64,000 nt of DNA from Streptomyces sp. WZ.A104 (GCF_002382885.1 NZ_NWVL01000022.1:41824-105823); one strand, 5' to 3'. Numbered from the stretch's first letter, positions 18,841 to 27,328 are shown. Notes: generated from the letters alone by a model not told the origin. Numbers and translations are program-made.

Positions 18841-20448
18841 GTGGCGCCAGAAGTACGAGTCATCGCCGAACGCTATGAGCTGCGGACCAGGATCAGCACC
18901 GGGGGTATGGGACAGGTCTGGCTTGGCTACGACCCGATTCTGAACCGGGACGTAGCGGTCAAACTCATCCGCCGGGACCTGACCACGCCGGGCCCGGACG
19001 CGGAAGAGCTGGCCGAGCGCTTCAAGCGGGAAGCCCGGGTTACAGCCAAGTTCGACCACCCAGGGGTGCCCGCCGTCCATGACGCGGTGCTCGACCGGGC
19101 GGCGGACGGCGTCTACATGGTGATGCAGCTGGTGCGTGGCGCCCTGCTCACAGACATCCTCGCCAGGCCCGGTGTGCTGCCGGTCCCCTGGGCGGTTTCC
19201 GTCGCCGCGCAGGTCTGCTCGGTGCTCTCGTACGCTCACGCCGTGCCCGTCGTTCACCGCGACTTGAAGCCGGACAACATCATGGTCGCCGGGGATGGCA
19301 CCGTGAAGGTTCTCGACTTCGGAGTCGCCGCGGTACTCGGAACCGATGTCACCAAGCTGACGTCCACCGGGCACATCATCGGCACCCGCCGCTACATGTC
19401 GCCCGAGCAGATCCAAGCGGCCGCGGTCAGTCCGCGCAGCGATCTCTATGCGCTGGGCTGCATCCTTCATGAACTGCTCGCCGGGAAACCGCCGTTCACG
19501 GCCGAGGCAGAGTTCCAGCTGATGGAGGACCATATGTACCGGGCGCCGGCGCCGCTATGCGGGCTGCGCTCTGAGGTGGACACGGCACTGGAGCGGCTGG
19601 TTCTGGATCTGCTGGCCAAGGTGCCCCATCAGCGGCCTGACTCAGCCCAGGATGTCTACGACCGTCTGGTGCCCTTTCTCCCCGCACCCGACCCTGAGCG
19701 GACCACCGAGCAGCGGGGGCAGGAAGCCACTGACCCCACGGGGCCTTACCGTCGCCCGCTCGCGCCCCGTCCCCGCCCGAGCGAGAAGGCTGTGTACACG
19801 CCGACCGCTGTGGACTCGCCACTGCGGTCGGCCGCCCCTGCTGTACCGGATGAGGAACTGCAGCAGGCCCGCGGGCACGCAGCGGCGCTCGTCGAGGAGG
19901 AGCGGTTCTCCCAGGCATCCGGAATGCTGGAGGACGTCCTGGCCCGCGCTGCTGCGGTGCGTAGCGCTTCCGAACCGCTGATGGTCGGCCTCCGTCTTGT
20001 CCACGCGCTCGCGCTCTTTTGTGACGATGACTACGGACGAGCACTGCCGGAGTACGAGGCACTCGTTGAAGTATTGGAAGCCGCAGGTCCTAACCGTGGC
20101 GAGGATGCCCTTTACTGCCGCAGGCAGGCCGCCTTCTGCCGGATGGAGCTCGGCGACAGCGAAGGTGCGCTGGCCGAGTTCGAGGCCGTACTGGGACAGA
20201 TGAGGCAGGGGCTGCCGGACAGCGACATGGATGTCCTTGAGGTACGCAGGCATGTCGGCCTGCTGCTTCAGGCGGTCGACCGGCTCCGGGAGGCGGTTGA
20301 GGTGTTGATGCCGCTGTACCGGGACCTAATGGCCGAGTACGGACCGGACGCCCCGGAGACCGCCCAGGTGCGGGACGCACTCGTGCGTATCCGGCTGCGG
20401 ACCTCGCGTACAACCGGCTCCGGCAGGGCCGTCACACGCAGAAATTGA
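18841..20448 (+). CDS. Ser/Thr protein kinase with C-terminal TPR-like repeats
   Basis: A kinase of 535 residues. The glycine loop is ISTGGMGQVWLG, the Lys is in VAVKLIRR, the catalytic loop VVHRDLKPDN is near residue 138, DFG near 159 and MSPEQI near 185. A proline-rich linker follows at about 280-330. The last 200 residues are helical repeats of TPR type (EERFSQASGMLEDVLARAAA, then EGALAEFEAVLGQMRQGLPD), suggesting partner binding. There is no membrane span. The GTG start at 18841 follows GGGGAGGGCAGC. Only 17 bases separate its stop from the helicase start, so the two genes form an operon. A defence signalling role is inferred from the location and pairing. Confidence 0.85.
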   Translation: MAPEVRVIAERYELRTRISTGGMGQVWLGYDPILNRDVAVKLIRRDLTTPGPDAEELAERFKREARVTAKFDHPGVPAVHDAVLDRAADGVYMVMQLVRGALLTDILARPGVLPVPWAVSVAAQVCSVLSYAHAVPVVHRDLKPDNIMVAGDGTVKVLDFGVAAVLGTDVTKLTSTGHIIGTRRYMSPEQIQAAAVSPRSDLYALGCILHELLAGKPPFTAEAEFQLMEDHMYRAPAPLCGLRSEVDTALERLVLDLLAKVPHQRPDSAQDVYDRLVPFLPAPDPERTTEQRGQEATDPTGPYRRPLAPRPRPSEKAVYTPTAVDSPLRSAAPAVPDEELQQARGHAAALVEEERFSQASGMLEDVLARAAAVRSASEPLMVGLRLVHALALFCDDDYGRALPEYEALVEVLEAAGPNRGEDALYCRRQAAFCRMELGDSEGALAEFEAVLGQMRQGLPDSDMDVLEVRRHVGLLLQAVDRLREAVEVLMPLYRDLMAEYGPDAPETAQVRDALVRIRLRTSRTTGSGRAVTRRN

Positions 20449-20465
20449 CCGAAGGAGCATCTCGC

Positions 20466-22610
20466 ATGGCACAGCTGGCTCTCTCGGTCCGGTTCCTTGA
20501 TGAATTCGGGAAGCTCGACTCCAAGGCGCGGTCCGGGGTCGTGAAGACGGCTCTGAAGTTCCAGCAGCTCACGCTCAAACAGCTCTGGTCGGACGCCGGA
20601 CTCGATTTCAAGCAGCCCAAGGGGGCCAGGGACAAGCATATTTACACCTGCCGTATCGACAGGTTCTACCGGGGAGTCGTACTCGCGCCGGGCACCGGCG
20701 AGGACTTTCTGCTGCTGCGTGTGATGGCGCACGACGACGCCTACGCCTGGGCTTCCAAGCAGGTGCCGAGCGTAAACGCGGTGACCCATGGACTGGAGAT
20801 CCGTGACGTCGTCACAGTGGAGCAGCTGGTGCCGGCATGGGAGACGGAGGCGGCCACCGCCGCGGCGGAACCTCTCTTCGCTCGTCACCCGGACGGAGAT
20901 CTTCGTGGTCTGGGTATCGAGGATGATGTGCTGCGCGCGGCCCGTTCTCTGACCTCCAAGAAGCAGCTCGATGCATTCGCTCCGTTGATGCCGGAGGATC
21001 AGTGGCAGGTGCTGCAGTTCCTCGCCGAGGGACTGAGCGTGCAGACGGTATGGGGTGAGCTGGTCGCCTTCCGTGCCCGGAACGGCGCGCTTACGGTGGA
21101 CCGTACAGACCTGTCCAGCGCGATGCGGAACACCCCATCGCGTATCGCCCTGGTGACTGGCCCGGGAGAACTGTCCGACATCCTCGGCAAGCCGTTCGCC
21201 GCGTGGAGGATCTTCCTGCATCCGTCTCAGCGGTATATGGCGTACCGGCCCAGCTACTCGGGTCCTGCCCAAGTGACCGGTGGACCGGGCACGGGGAAAA
21301 CTGTGGTGGCACTTCATCGGGTCAAGCACCTCCTGGAGCATCTACGGACCGGCGAGCGCATCCTGCTCACCACGTACACCGGGGCGCTCACATCGGCTCT
21401 TCGCGAGGGGCTGGCCCTGCTGATTGAGGACGAGGAGCTGCGTGGTCGGGTGGACGTGTCGACGGTCAACGCCCTGGCACGAGAAATTGTTGAACCACAT
21501 GACACCGTCCGGCGTTCTTACCTCGACGGGGCTCAGGAGACTGCTCTCTGGGGAGAGATCGGCGACCAGCTGGGTCTGCCGTGGAACGGCCAGTTCCTGG
21601 CCCAAGAGTACAAGCATGTCATCTTGGCGCAGGGTCTGCGCTCGCTCGACGCCTACCGTGAGGCGTCCAGAAGCGGTCGGGGCTCCCGGCTCGCCTCCGC
21701 TCTACGGCACGAGGTCTGGCAGGCGGTGGAGGCGTTCCAGGTTGCGCTCGACAAGCGCTCCGCGCGTACGCATCTGGGTGTGTGCGATGAAGCGGCGTTG
21801 CGGGTCACCGCATCCGGAGTGCCGCCCTACCGGCATGTGGTCGTTGACGAGGCACAGGACCTGCACCCCGCCCAGTGGAGGCTACTGCGGGCCGTGGCGC
21901 CCCATCGCCCTGACGACTTGTTCATTGCTGGCGACCCGCATCAGCGCATCTACGACTCGAAGGTGTCTCTGCGATCGTTGGGGGTCGCCGTGACCGGACG
22001 CTCCACCCGGCTGCACAAGAACTACCGCAGCACGCAGGAAATTCTCGCTTGGGCGGTGACGTTGCTGGACGGTCGGCCTGTGGAGCAATTGGAGAACGGG
22101 AGTGCGGACACGCTGGCAGGTTTCCGGTCCTCGCTCCGCGGCGCCCGCCCGACCGTGCGTGCCACGGCTGACCCGGATGCGGAACTGGCTGAGCTGGTGG
22201 CGCGCATCCGAGAGTGGGCCGACAGCGGAGTTGAGTTCTCTGATATCGCGGTGGCTGCCCGGTTCAACAAGATCGTGTACCGCGTGGCGCAGCGGTTGCG
22301 GGACGAGGGAATCCCTGCGGTCCGGCTACGGCAAGATGGAAGCGCAGACGCTGAGGGCGTCAGGGTCGCAACCATGCATTCTCTCAAAGGGTTGGAGTTC
22401 AGGTGTGTGGCGGTCGTTGGGGTGGGTGAAGGGACGGTTCCGTACCCAGGAGCCATCACGCCAATGGAACTTGACCCCATCCAGCACCACACGGATCTGA
22501 CAGCGGAGCGTTGTCTGCTCTTCGTAGCCTGTACGCGCGCACGCGACCGACTGCACGTGTCGTGGAGCGGTCCAGCGAGTCGCTTTCTCGCTGAAGTGGG
22601 AGCGGCATAG
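20466..22610 (+). CDS. UvrD/Rep-type helicase with ParE/RelE-like N-terminal domain
   Basis: A fusion of 714 residues. The first 95 resemble a RelE/ParE-type fold: FLDEFGKLDSKARSGVVKTA, then HIYTCRIDRFYRGVVL and FLLLRVMAHDDAYAWA. Residues about 255-714 form a superfamily 1A helicase. Walker A GGPGTGKTVV is near 272, Walker B VVDEAQDLHP near 458, followed by GDPHQRIYD, then TMHSLKGLEF near 636 and ACTRARDRL near 688. ATG at 20466 is chosen over TTG at 20445 because GGAG sits 10-13 bases before it and homology starts there. It is coupled to the upstream kinase. The N-terminal domain may act as a nucleic-acid-binding or toxin-derived module. Confidence 0.85.
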   Translation: MAQLALSVRFLDEFGKLDSKARSGVVKTALKFQQLTLKQLWSDAGLDFKQPKGARDKHIYTCRIDRFYRGVVLAPGTGEDFLLLRVMAHDDAYAWASKQVPSVNAVTHGLEIRDVVTVEQLVPAWETEAATAAAEPLFARHPDGDLRGLGIEDDVLRAARSLTSKKQLDAFAPLMPEDQWQVLQFLAEGLSVQTVWGELVAFRARNGALTVDRTDLSSAMRNTPSRIALVTGPGELSDILGKPFAAWRIFLHPSQRYMAYRPSYSGPAQVTGGPGTGKTVVALHRVKHLLEHLRTGERILLTTYTGALTSALREGLALLIEDEELRGRVDVSTVNALAREIVEPHDTVRRSYLDGAQETALWGEIGDQLGLPWNGQFLAQEYKHVILAQGLRSLDAYREASRSGRGSRLASALRHEVWQAVEAFQVALDKRSARTHLGVCDEAALRVTASGVPPYRHVVVDEAQDLHPAQWRLLRAVAPHRPDDLFIAGDPHQRIYDSKVSLRSLGVAVTGRSTRLHKNYRSTQEILAWAVTLLDGRPVEQLENGSADTLAGFRSSLRGARPTVRATADPDAELAELVARIREWADSGVEFSDIAVAARFNKIVYRVAQRLRDEGIPAVRLRQDGSADAEGVRVATMHSLKGLEFRCVAVVGVGEGTVPYPGAITPMELDPIQHHTDLTAERCLLFVACTRARDRLHVSWSGPASRFLAEVGAA

Positions 22611-22819
22611 GAGTCTCCTCGTGTGCGCCGCACTGGCGCTCCAGCTTGAGGCTAGGGCCCGGCGCCCAGCCGTCGGGGGAATCTTACGGTCACGAGAGCA
22701 CGGTTGCTTCGTCCGCGCATCAAGCGTCACTTTCGCTGAAAGGGGCGGTTTAGCGTCGTGCATCTTGTCTGGTTACGAAGTGATGGAAACGCTTTAGGTC
22801 GGGGGCCAGGCTGATCGGA

Positions 22820-24112
22820 GTGTTGGTGGCGAGTGTCTTTCAGAGGTGCAAGCGGGACGCCCGAGATCGGCACTACCCGTGTGAGCGTCCAAGGTGCGGT
22901 CACGCGTGGACCGTGCGGTATCGGGAGCCAGGCGGCAGAAGTGGGCGGCAGCGGGAGAAGTCGTTTCTGCGGAGGATCGGCCTCGACGGTGCGGACGCCT
23001 TCGCCACTGGTGTGGAGAAGGACAAGAAGGCTCGTGTCTTTGTGGATCCTGCGCGCGGTGCCATGGTGTTGTCGGTCTGGGCTGAGGATTGGCTTGAGCG
23101 ACGAGTCATCGGCGAATCGACCCGTCGCAACTACGATGGGTTCATCCGCAACCATCTCGTGCCGCGCCTCGGCTGTAAGTCCCTGGCTGGGCTGGCGCGG
23201 CGGGACTTCGAGAGGTTCGTCAAGGACATCTACCGAGGCGGCGCGGGGCTGGCTGCATCGACTGTCAATGACCGCATGGTGATGGTGGCCGCCATCATGG
23301 AGGCGGCCGTCGCCGACAAGCGCGTCACGGAGAACCCTGCCCGGGGCATCCGTATTTCCCGGAGCGAGGCTGTGGCGGTGGACGAGGACGAAGTCCCGAC
23401 GTCGGCCGACGTGGATCTGATTGCTGCGCACATCGCGCCACATTTCCGCCTCACCGTCTACCTTCAGTCCGGCACAGGCCAGCGCCCCAGTGAAGCCCTG
23501 GCTTTCTCCACAGAGTGCAGGCGGCCTGGCTACGTCAGGATTCGATGGCAGGTCAGTGCCAAGGCGCACCGTGAGGACTGCCAGACACCCTTCGTGCCGC
23601 TCAAGCATCGGCTGGAGAAGGAGTACAGAGACGTCCCAACCGCCCTGTTCGTTGAGCAGGAGATCGACGCGCACCTCCTGAAGTGGAAGCCGGTGCCCGT
23701 CGTCTTCACTGGGCAAAAGGGGAAACGGGTTCGGCTCGAGACCTTCTTTGCCTCGCGTCAGCCTGGCGTTGGCGTAATGCCGTCCATCGCGTCCTACGGA
23801 TACCAGTTCAAGAAGGCATGCCTCTCGGCCGGCCTTGTCGATCTGGATGGCAATGCCAAGTACACGCCCCGCAGCCTGCGGCACTTCTTCGCCTCCACGG
23901 CCCTGGCTAACGGCGTGCCGATCCATGAGGTCTCGCGCTGGCTCGGGCACCGTTCGGTCAAGACGACGGTCGACATCTATGGGCATCTGCTGCCCAGCGC
24001 GTGGGACCGTTGCCGGGAGGTACTGCAGCGCGCCATGCGGCCCGCGCCCCTGGACGCGACGTCCCTGCCGGCGGCGGAGGCGAGCTGGAGCGCTGACGCT
24101 CGAGCAGCGTAG
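22820..24112 (+). CDS. int: Tyrosine site-specific recombinase (phage-type integrase)
   Basis: An integrase of 430 residues expected to catalyse insertion and excision of the island. A short N-terminal Cys/Arg-rich arm-binding segment (CKRDARDRHYPCERPRCGHA) precedes a SAM-like core-binding domain around residues 85-185. The catalytic domain follows. The first Arg is in GQRPSEAL (about 222), HxxR is in SLRHFFAST (about 352), the second His is in WLGHRSVKTT (about 376), and the nucleophile Tyr is in DIYGHL (about 387). All catalytic residues are present. The start is a GTG at 22820. It is the last gene before the right repeat, the usual place next to an attachment site. Confidence 0.9.
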   Translation: MLVASVFQRCKRDARDRHYPCERPRCGHAWTVRYREPGGRSGRQREKSFLRRIGLDGADAFATGVEKDKKARVFVDPARGAMVLSVWAEDWLERRVIGESTRRNYDGFIRNHLVPRLGCKSLAGLARRDFERFVKDIYRGGAGLAASTVNDRMVMVAAIMEAAVADKRVTENPARGIRISRSEAVAVDEDEVPTSADVDLIAAHIAPHFRLTVYLQSGTGQRPSEALAFSTECRRPGYVRIRWQVSAKAHREDCQTPFVPLKHRLEKEYRDVPTALFVEQEIDAHLLKWKPVPVVFTGQKGKRVRLETFFASRQPGVGVMPSIASYGYQFKKACLSAGLVDLDGNAKYTPRSLRHFFASTALANGVPIHEVSRWLGHRSVKTTVDIYGHLLPSAWDRCREVLQRAMRPAPLDATSLPAAEASWSADARAA

Positions 24113-24139
24113 GCGTACGAGAGGCGTCGGGCCTGCGTG

Positions 24140-24180
24140 GTGCTGGGATGAGACGCCCGTGCTGGGATGGTGCTGGGATG
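24140..24180 (+). repeat. Three 11-bp direct repeats downstream of the integrase
   Basis: GTGCTGGGATG occurs at 24140-24150, 24159-24169 and 24170-24180. Short direct repeats between an integrase gene and its attachment site often serve as arm-type binding sites for integrase or excisionase. That role is inferred from position. Confidence 0.6.
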
Positions 24181-24201
24181 ACCCCTGCAAAACCCGCGTT
24201 T

Positions 24202-24240
24202 CCGCAGGTGGGAGCTCTGTGCTACAGATTCCGCTTCAAC
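24202..24240 (+). repeat. Right two-block repeat, candidate attachment site
   Basis: CCGCAGGT at 24202-24209 and ATTCCGCTTCAAC at 24228-24240 have the same 18-base spacing and orientation as the copy at 6253-6291. It lies 90 bases past the integrase stop, where attR is expected. Confidence 0.5.
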
Positions 24241-24294
24241 GTGTAGTCGCTCCGTTGCTCCACGTTGGCCAGGTTCGTCGAACGAGCAGACCAG

Positions 24295-24326
24295 AAGGGG
24301 TCGGACTCTGGCGAGTCCGACCCCTT
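24295..24326. terminator. Bidirectional terminator between integrase and Uma2 gene
   Basis: AAGGGGTCGGACTC (24295-24308), loop TGGC and GAGTCCGACCCCTT (24313-24326) make a perfect 14-bp stem. Genes converge on it from both sides, which fits a shared terminator. Confidence 0.85.
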
Positions 24327-24347
24327 CCGTGTGCCCGTGCCGGCTTT

Positions 24348-24929
24348 TCAGCTGCTTCGGGGCGGTGTGAGCTTGTCGAGGTCCAGGCTGACCTCGAAGG
24401 GCACGGGGCGCTGGAGGGTGCCTCGGAAGATCCCGGCGGGCGCGTATGCGCCGGTGGGGTCGTCGAGCTCGTAGACGTGGACGACAGGTGCCCCGCCCTC
24501 GTCCTCGATGCACCAGTAGTGCGGGATGCCGGCCTCCGCGTACTTGCGGAGCTTTACTGTGCGATCGCGACGGGCGGAATCGGGGGAGACGACCTCGATG
24601 ACGAGCTGGACGTCTTCTGGCGCGAACCAGGTGCTGTCCCCGTCGAAGGCGGCCGTCGTCACCAGCAGATCCGGTTCGGGACGGTTGCGCGGGTCGAGCT
24701 TGATGGTCATCTCGCGGCCGACTCCGGAGTCGGCGGGCACCTGCTCCATGAGCGCGACCGTGAGCATCGTGACGAGGTGGCCATGCCACCACATCTGGGG
24801 CGCCATCGTGAAGACGAGGGCTCCGTCGATCAGCTCGGTGTGGCGGGGCGCCTCAGGGAGGCGGTCGAGGTCGTCCGCGAACCAGCCTTCCGCACGCGGC
24901 GGGCGCATCCAGTCGGGCAGTGCGGTCAT
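24348..24929 (-). CDS. Uma2-family (DUF820) restriction-endonuclease-fold protein
   Basis: A 193-residue protein of the Uma2 family, which has a PD-(D/E)xK nuclease fold and is greatly expanded in streptomycetes and cyanobacteria. The hallmarks are all visible: HTELIDGALVFTMAP near the N-terminus, RPEPDLLV in the middle, LVIEVVSPDSARRDRTVKLR with the catalytic-type Glu, and KYAEAGIPHYWCIED. The biological substrate of these proteins is not established. The gene stands alone, facing the integrase across a strong terminator, just outside the right repeat. Confidence 0.88.
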   Translation of the reverse strand: MTALPDWMRPPRAEGWFADDLDRLPEAPRHTELIDGALVFTMAPQMWWHGHLVTMLTVALMEQVPADSGVGREMTIKLDPRNRPEPDLLVTTAAFDGDSTWFAPEDVQLVIEVVSPDSARRDRTVKLRKYAEAGIPHYWCIEDEGGAPVVHVYELDDPTGAYAPAGIFRGTLQRPVPFEVSLDLDKLTPPRSS

Positions 24930-25037
24930 GGCCTGACGGTAGCGGCCTGGAGCTCAGGCCGGGGAGCCGGCGATCTCGGCCGGACGACTTTCGGTGGCTT
25001 TCCACGCGGTAGCCAGCCACCTGCCTCGCATCCCGTC

Positions 25038-25379
25038 GTGAGCGACTCAGCGGTTCAGGTCGCCGCGGTGGGCATTTCCTTGGCGGCTCTTGTCTTCTCC
25101 ACGACGGCCGTGTTTCGGGCCCGCGTGGAGAAGTTTTGGGCCCGCGTGGAGAACCAGCGTCGGGCGAGGGCGGTTGCCCGGGCCAACGTCCTCACGGAGA
25201 AGGCCCAACGGGAGCAGGTGGAACCGTACGTCATCGGCGGCATCAGGCCACGCCCCTTGAGGTCGTCGCGGAGTGCCGGACTCGCAGGGGCCGGTGTGGC
25301 GGTCAGGCGCCGTACGTCTCCTCACTGCCATGCCGTGGTCTGCTGCCGGGCGGGCCGGGAAGAGCCCCCGGCGGCGTAG
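25038..25379 (+). CDS. Possible small membrane protein remnant (113 aa)
   Basis: From GTG at 25038 the frame encodes one hydrophobic segment (VQVAAVGISLAALVFSTTAV), a charged helix with a tandem duplication (RARVEKFWARVEN), and QREQVEPYVIGGIRPRP. The QREQ-EPYV pattern is seen in one-span streptomycete proteins of unknown function. After that the composition turns non-protein-like, so this is probably the 5' part of a degraded gene. The rest of the gap 24930-25422 holds nothing else that I can support apart from the operator at 25389. Confidence 0.3.
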   Translation: MSDSAVQVAAVGISLAALVFSTTAVFRARVEKFWARVENQRRARAVARANVLTEKAQREQVEPYVIGGIRPRPLRSSRSAGLAGAGVAVRRRTSPHCHAVVCCRAGREEPPAA

Positions 25380-25388
25380 ACTCGAAGG

Positions 25389-25398
25389 CCGATATCGG
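25389..25398. promoter_or_regulatory. PadR operator-like palindrome upstream of padR
   Basis: The 10-bp palindrome CCGATATCGG lies 25 bases upstream of the PadR start. The identical palindrome occurs at 27368-27377 before the APC permease, suggesting autoregulation plus control of the permease by the same repressor. Confidence 0.6.
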
Positions 25399-25422
25399 TT
25401 TCGTCACTGCCGGGACAGCGGC

Positions 25423-25749
25423 GTGGAGGTGTACGGGGTGCGGGAGTTCCAGCGGGGCGCGGTGCGGCTGCACATCCTGCACCACGCGGCCGAGGAGGAG
25501 ATCCACGGCGCGTGGATGACGGGGGAACTGGCCCGCCACGGCTACCAGATCAGCCCCGGGACCCTGTACCCCACACTGCACCGTCTGGAGGCCGACGGAC
25601 TGCTCACCTCCGAGCAGCAGGTCGTCGACGGCCGGGCGCGGCGCGTCTACCGGGCCACCGAGGCCGGGAAGAAGGCCCTCGCCGAAGACCGCAGAGCCCT
25701 CAAGGAGCTGGCCCGCGAGGTCCTCGGAGACGACGACGCCCCGGCCTGA
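25423..25749 (+). CDS. PadR-family transcriptional repressor
   Basis: A winged-helix regulator of 108 residues. GAVRLHILHHAAEEEIHGAW and LARHGYQISPGTLYPTLHRL contain the PadR recognition helix signature (ISPGTLYP-LHRLE). It ends in a short dimerisation helix, so it is a minimal PadR-s1-type protein. The GTG at 25423 is the best start because homology begins within a few residues; a second GTG six bases later is possible. Upstream is the palindrome at 25389-25398. It converges on the permease gene, whose promoter carries the same palindrome, so the permease is its likely target. Confidence 0.85.
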   Translation: MEVYGVREFQRGAVRLHILHHAAEEEIHGAWMTGELARHGYQISPGTLYPTLHRLEADGLLTSEQQVVDGRARRVYRATEAGKKALAEDRRALKELAREVLGDDDAPA

Positions 25750-25915
25750 TCAGTCGAAGACGGCCGGTGAGCTTGCCGGGGTGGCGGCCTGCGTGCGGGC
25801 CGGGCGGGTGTCGGGGGAGTAGGCGCCCGCGCCGACGAGGAGCAGGCCCTCGGGCAGGAATACGGCACCAACGTAGGCGCGGATAAGGACCGTCGCGGCG
25901 GGGGTGCACTGGTCG
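25750..25915 (-). pseudogene. DoxX-like gene remnant with internal deletion
   Basis: The frame ending at 25750 reads TVLIRAYVGAVFLPEG, the usual first membrane helix of DoxX-family proteins. It then passes directly to LLLVGAGAYSPDTRPA, the usual last helix. The two or three helices expected between are missing, and no upstream start fits. This looks like a DoxX gene collapsed by an internal deletion. It fills part of the 301-base gap 25750-26050, and I see nothing else there. Confidence 0.4.
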
Positions 25916-26050
25916 TGGTCAGATTCGCTTGCCGGATGCTGGACTGTGCCATAGGGGGATGCGCCTCCCGGGGCGTATCGGATGCCGATGTCGTCCCGGG
26001 AGGCAGAGGGGCGGGGATACTTGCCCGCCGCCCGGGCGTGGCGCGCCGGA

Positions 26051-27328
26051 CTACGGCCTGCGGGCAGCGACCGCGCGACGCACGCCGTACGCGGCAGCCC
26101 CCAGGGCGAGCACGGCGGCACCCGAGACAACCGAGGTCAGCGGCAGCGCGAAGGCCAGGACCAGACACCCGGCCAGCCCCAGGACGGGGACGGTCCGGGG
26201 CGGGCGGCCCTCGGCCGGAGTGAGGGTCCAGGCCGAGGCGTTGGCGATGGCGTAGTAGGCCAGCACGCCGAAGGAGGAGAAGCCGATCGCGCCGCGTACG
26301 TCGGCCGTGGCGGCGAGGACCGCGACGACGGCGCCGACGACGAGTTCGGCCCTGTGCGGGACCTGGAACTTCGTGTGGACGGCGGCCAGGGCGTGCGGCA
26401 GGTGCCGGTCGCGGGCCATGGCGAGGGTCGTGCGGGAGACGCCGAGGATCAGCGCGAGCAGCGAGCCGAGCGCGGCCACCGCCGCTCCGACACGGACGAC
26501 CGGAGCCAGCCAGTCGGCGCCCGAGGCCCGGACGGCATCCGACAGCGGCGCGGTCGCGTCCGCCAGCCCCTTCGGGCCCAGCGCCATCAGGACGGCGGTC
26601 GCCACGAGGGCGTAGACGACGAGGGTGATGCCCAGCGCGATCGAGATGCCCCGAGGAATGGTGCGAGCAGGGTCGCGGACCTCCTCCCCGAGGGTGGCGA
26701 TGCGCGCGTATCCGGCGAAAGCGAAGAAGAGCAGGCCCGCCGCTTGCAGCACGCCGCCGAAGGTGGCGTCCGAGCCGACGTCGAGCCGGGCCACGTCCGA
26801 TGCGGAGGAGGTGAGCGCGGCGACCACCACGGCGGCGAGCACGGCCAGGACCACGGCCACGATCGCGCGAGTCAGCAGCGCGGACTTCTGCACCCCGGCG
26901 TAGTTCACCGCGGTCAGCGCCACCACCGCCGCGACCGCGACCGCTTGGGCCTGGCCCGGCCACACGTACGAACCGACCGTGAGCGCCATCGCCGCGCAGG
27001 AGGCGGTCTTGCCGACCACGAACGCCCACCCGGCCAGGTAGCCCCAGAAGTCACCGAGGCGTTCGCGGCCGTATACGTAGGTGCCGCCGGAGGCCGGGTA
27101 GCGGGCCGCGAGCCGCGCGGAGGAGGTGGCGTTGCAGTACGCCACCAGCGCCGCCAGAGCCAGGCCGATCAGCAGTCCGGAACCGGCGGCGCGGGCGGCC
27201 GGGGCGAGCGCCGCGAAGATCCCCGCGCCGATCATCGATCCCAGACCGATCAGGACGGCGTCACTCACGCCGAGGTGCCGCCGCAGCCCTCCCGGGACAT
27301 CGGCGGCGGGGGTTGCTGGACTGCTCAT
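26051..27328 (-). CDS. APC-superfamily amino acid/polyamine permease
   Basis: An integral membrane transporter of 425 residues with about 12 hydrophobic segments. The N-terminal signature GVSDAVLIGLGSMIGAGIF marks the amino acid-polyamine-organocation family, and YPASGGTYVYGRERLG is the conserved loop after helix 2. FFAFAGYARIATLGEEVRDP is the conserved helix 6 region. The substrate cannot be read from the sequence. ATG at 27328 (MSSPATPAADVP) is preferred to the one at 27358 because GGGAG lies eight bases upstream. The palindrome at 27368-27377 sits about 40 bases before the start and matches the one in front of padR. Confidence 0.85.
   Translation of the reverse strand: MSSPATPAADVPGGLRRHLGVSDAVLIGLGSMIGAGIFAALAPAARAAGSGLLIGLALAALVAYCNATSSARLAARYPASGGTYVYGRERLGDFWGYLAGWAFVVGKTASCAAMALTVGSYVWPGQAQAVAVAAVVALTAVNYAGVQKSALLTRAIVAVVLAVLAAVVVAALTSSASDVARLDVGSDATFGGVLQAAGLLFFAFAGYARIATLGEEVRDPARTIPRGISIALGITLVVYALVATAVLMALGPKGLADATAPLSDAVRASGADWLAPVVRVGAAVAALGSLLALILGVSRTTLAMARDRHLPHALAAVHTKFQVPHRAELVVGAVVAVLAATADVRGAIGFSSFGVLAYYAIANASAWTLTPAEGRPPRTVPVLGLAGCLVLAFALPLTSVVSGAAVLALGAAAYGVRRAVAARRP

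Larger units (their letters stand above)
6253..24240. mobile_element. Putative integrated defence island bounded by two-block repeats
   Basis: The segment from the left repeat (6253-6291) to the right repeat (24202-24240) contains a tyrosine integrase at its right end and only defence-type genes otherwise: AIPR, ParB/DGQHR-type, solo methylase, type I restriction, kinase-TPR and ParE-UvrD helicase. Both ends carry CCGCAGGT, an 18-base gap, then ATTCCGCTTCAAC, in direct orientation. The 18 central bases do not match beyond chance, so this is not a perfect attL/attR pair. No tRNA gene is visible at either end, and no replication, transfer or excisionase gene is recognised. If mobile, it is probably an integrase-only island. 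Confidence 0.5.

Noticed and set aside
24180..24260. tRNA gene as the integration target of the island
   Set aside because: No cloverleaf with a GGTTCGAATCC-like T-arm can be built here or near 6250; the repeat blocks alone are too short to call a tRNA end.
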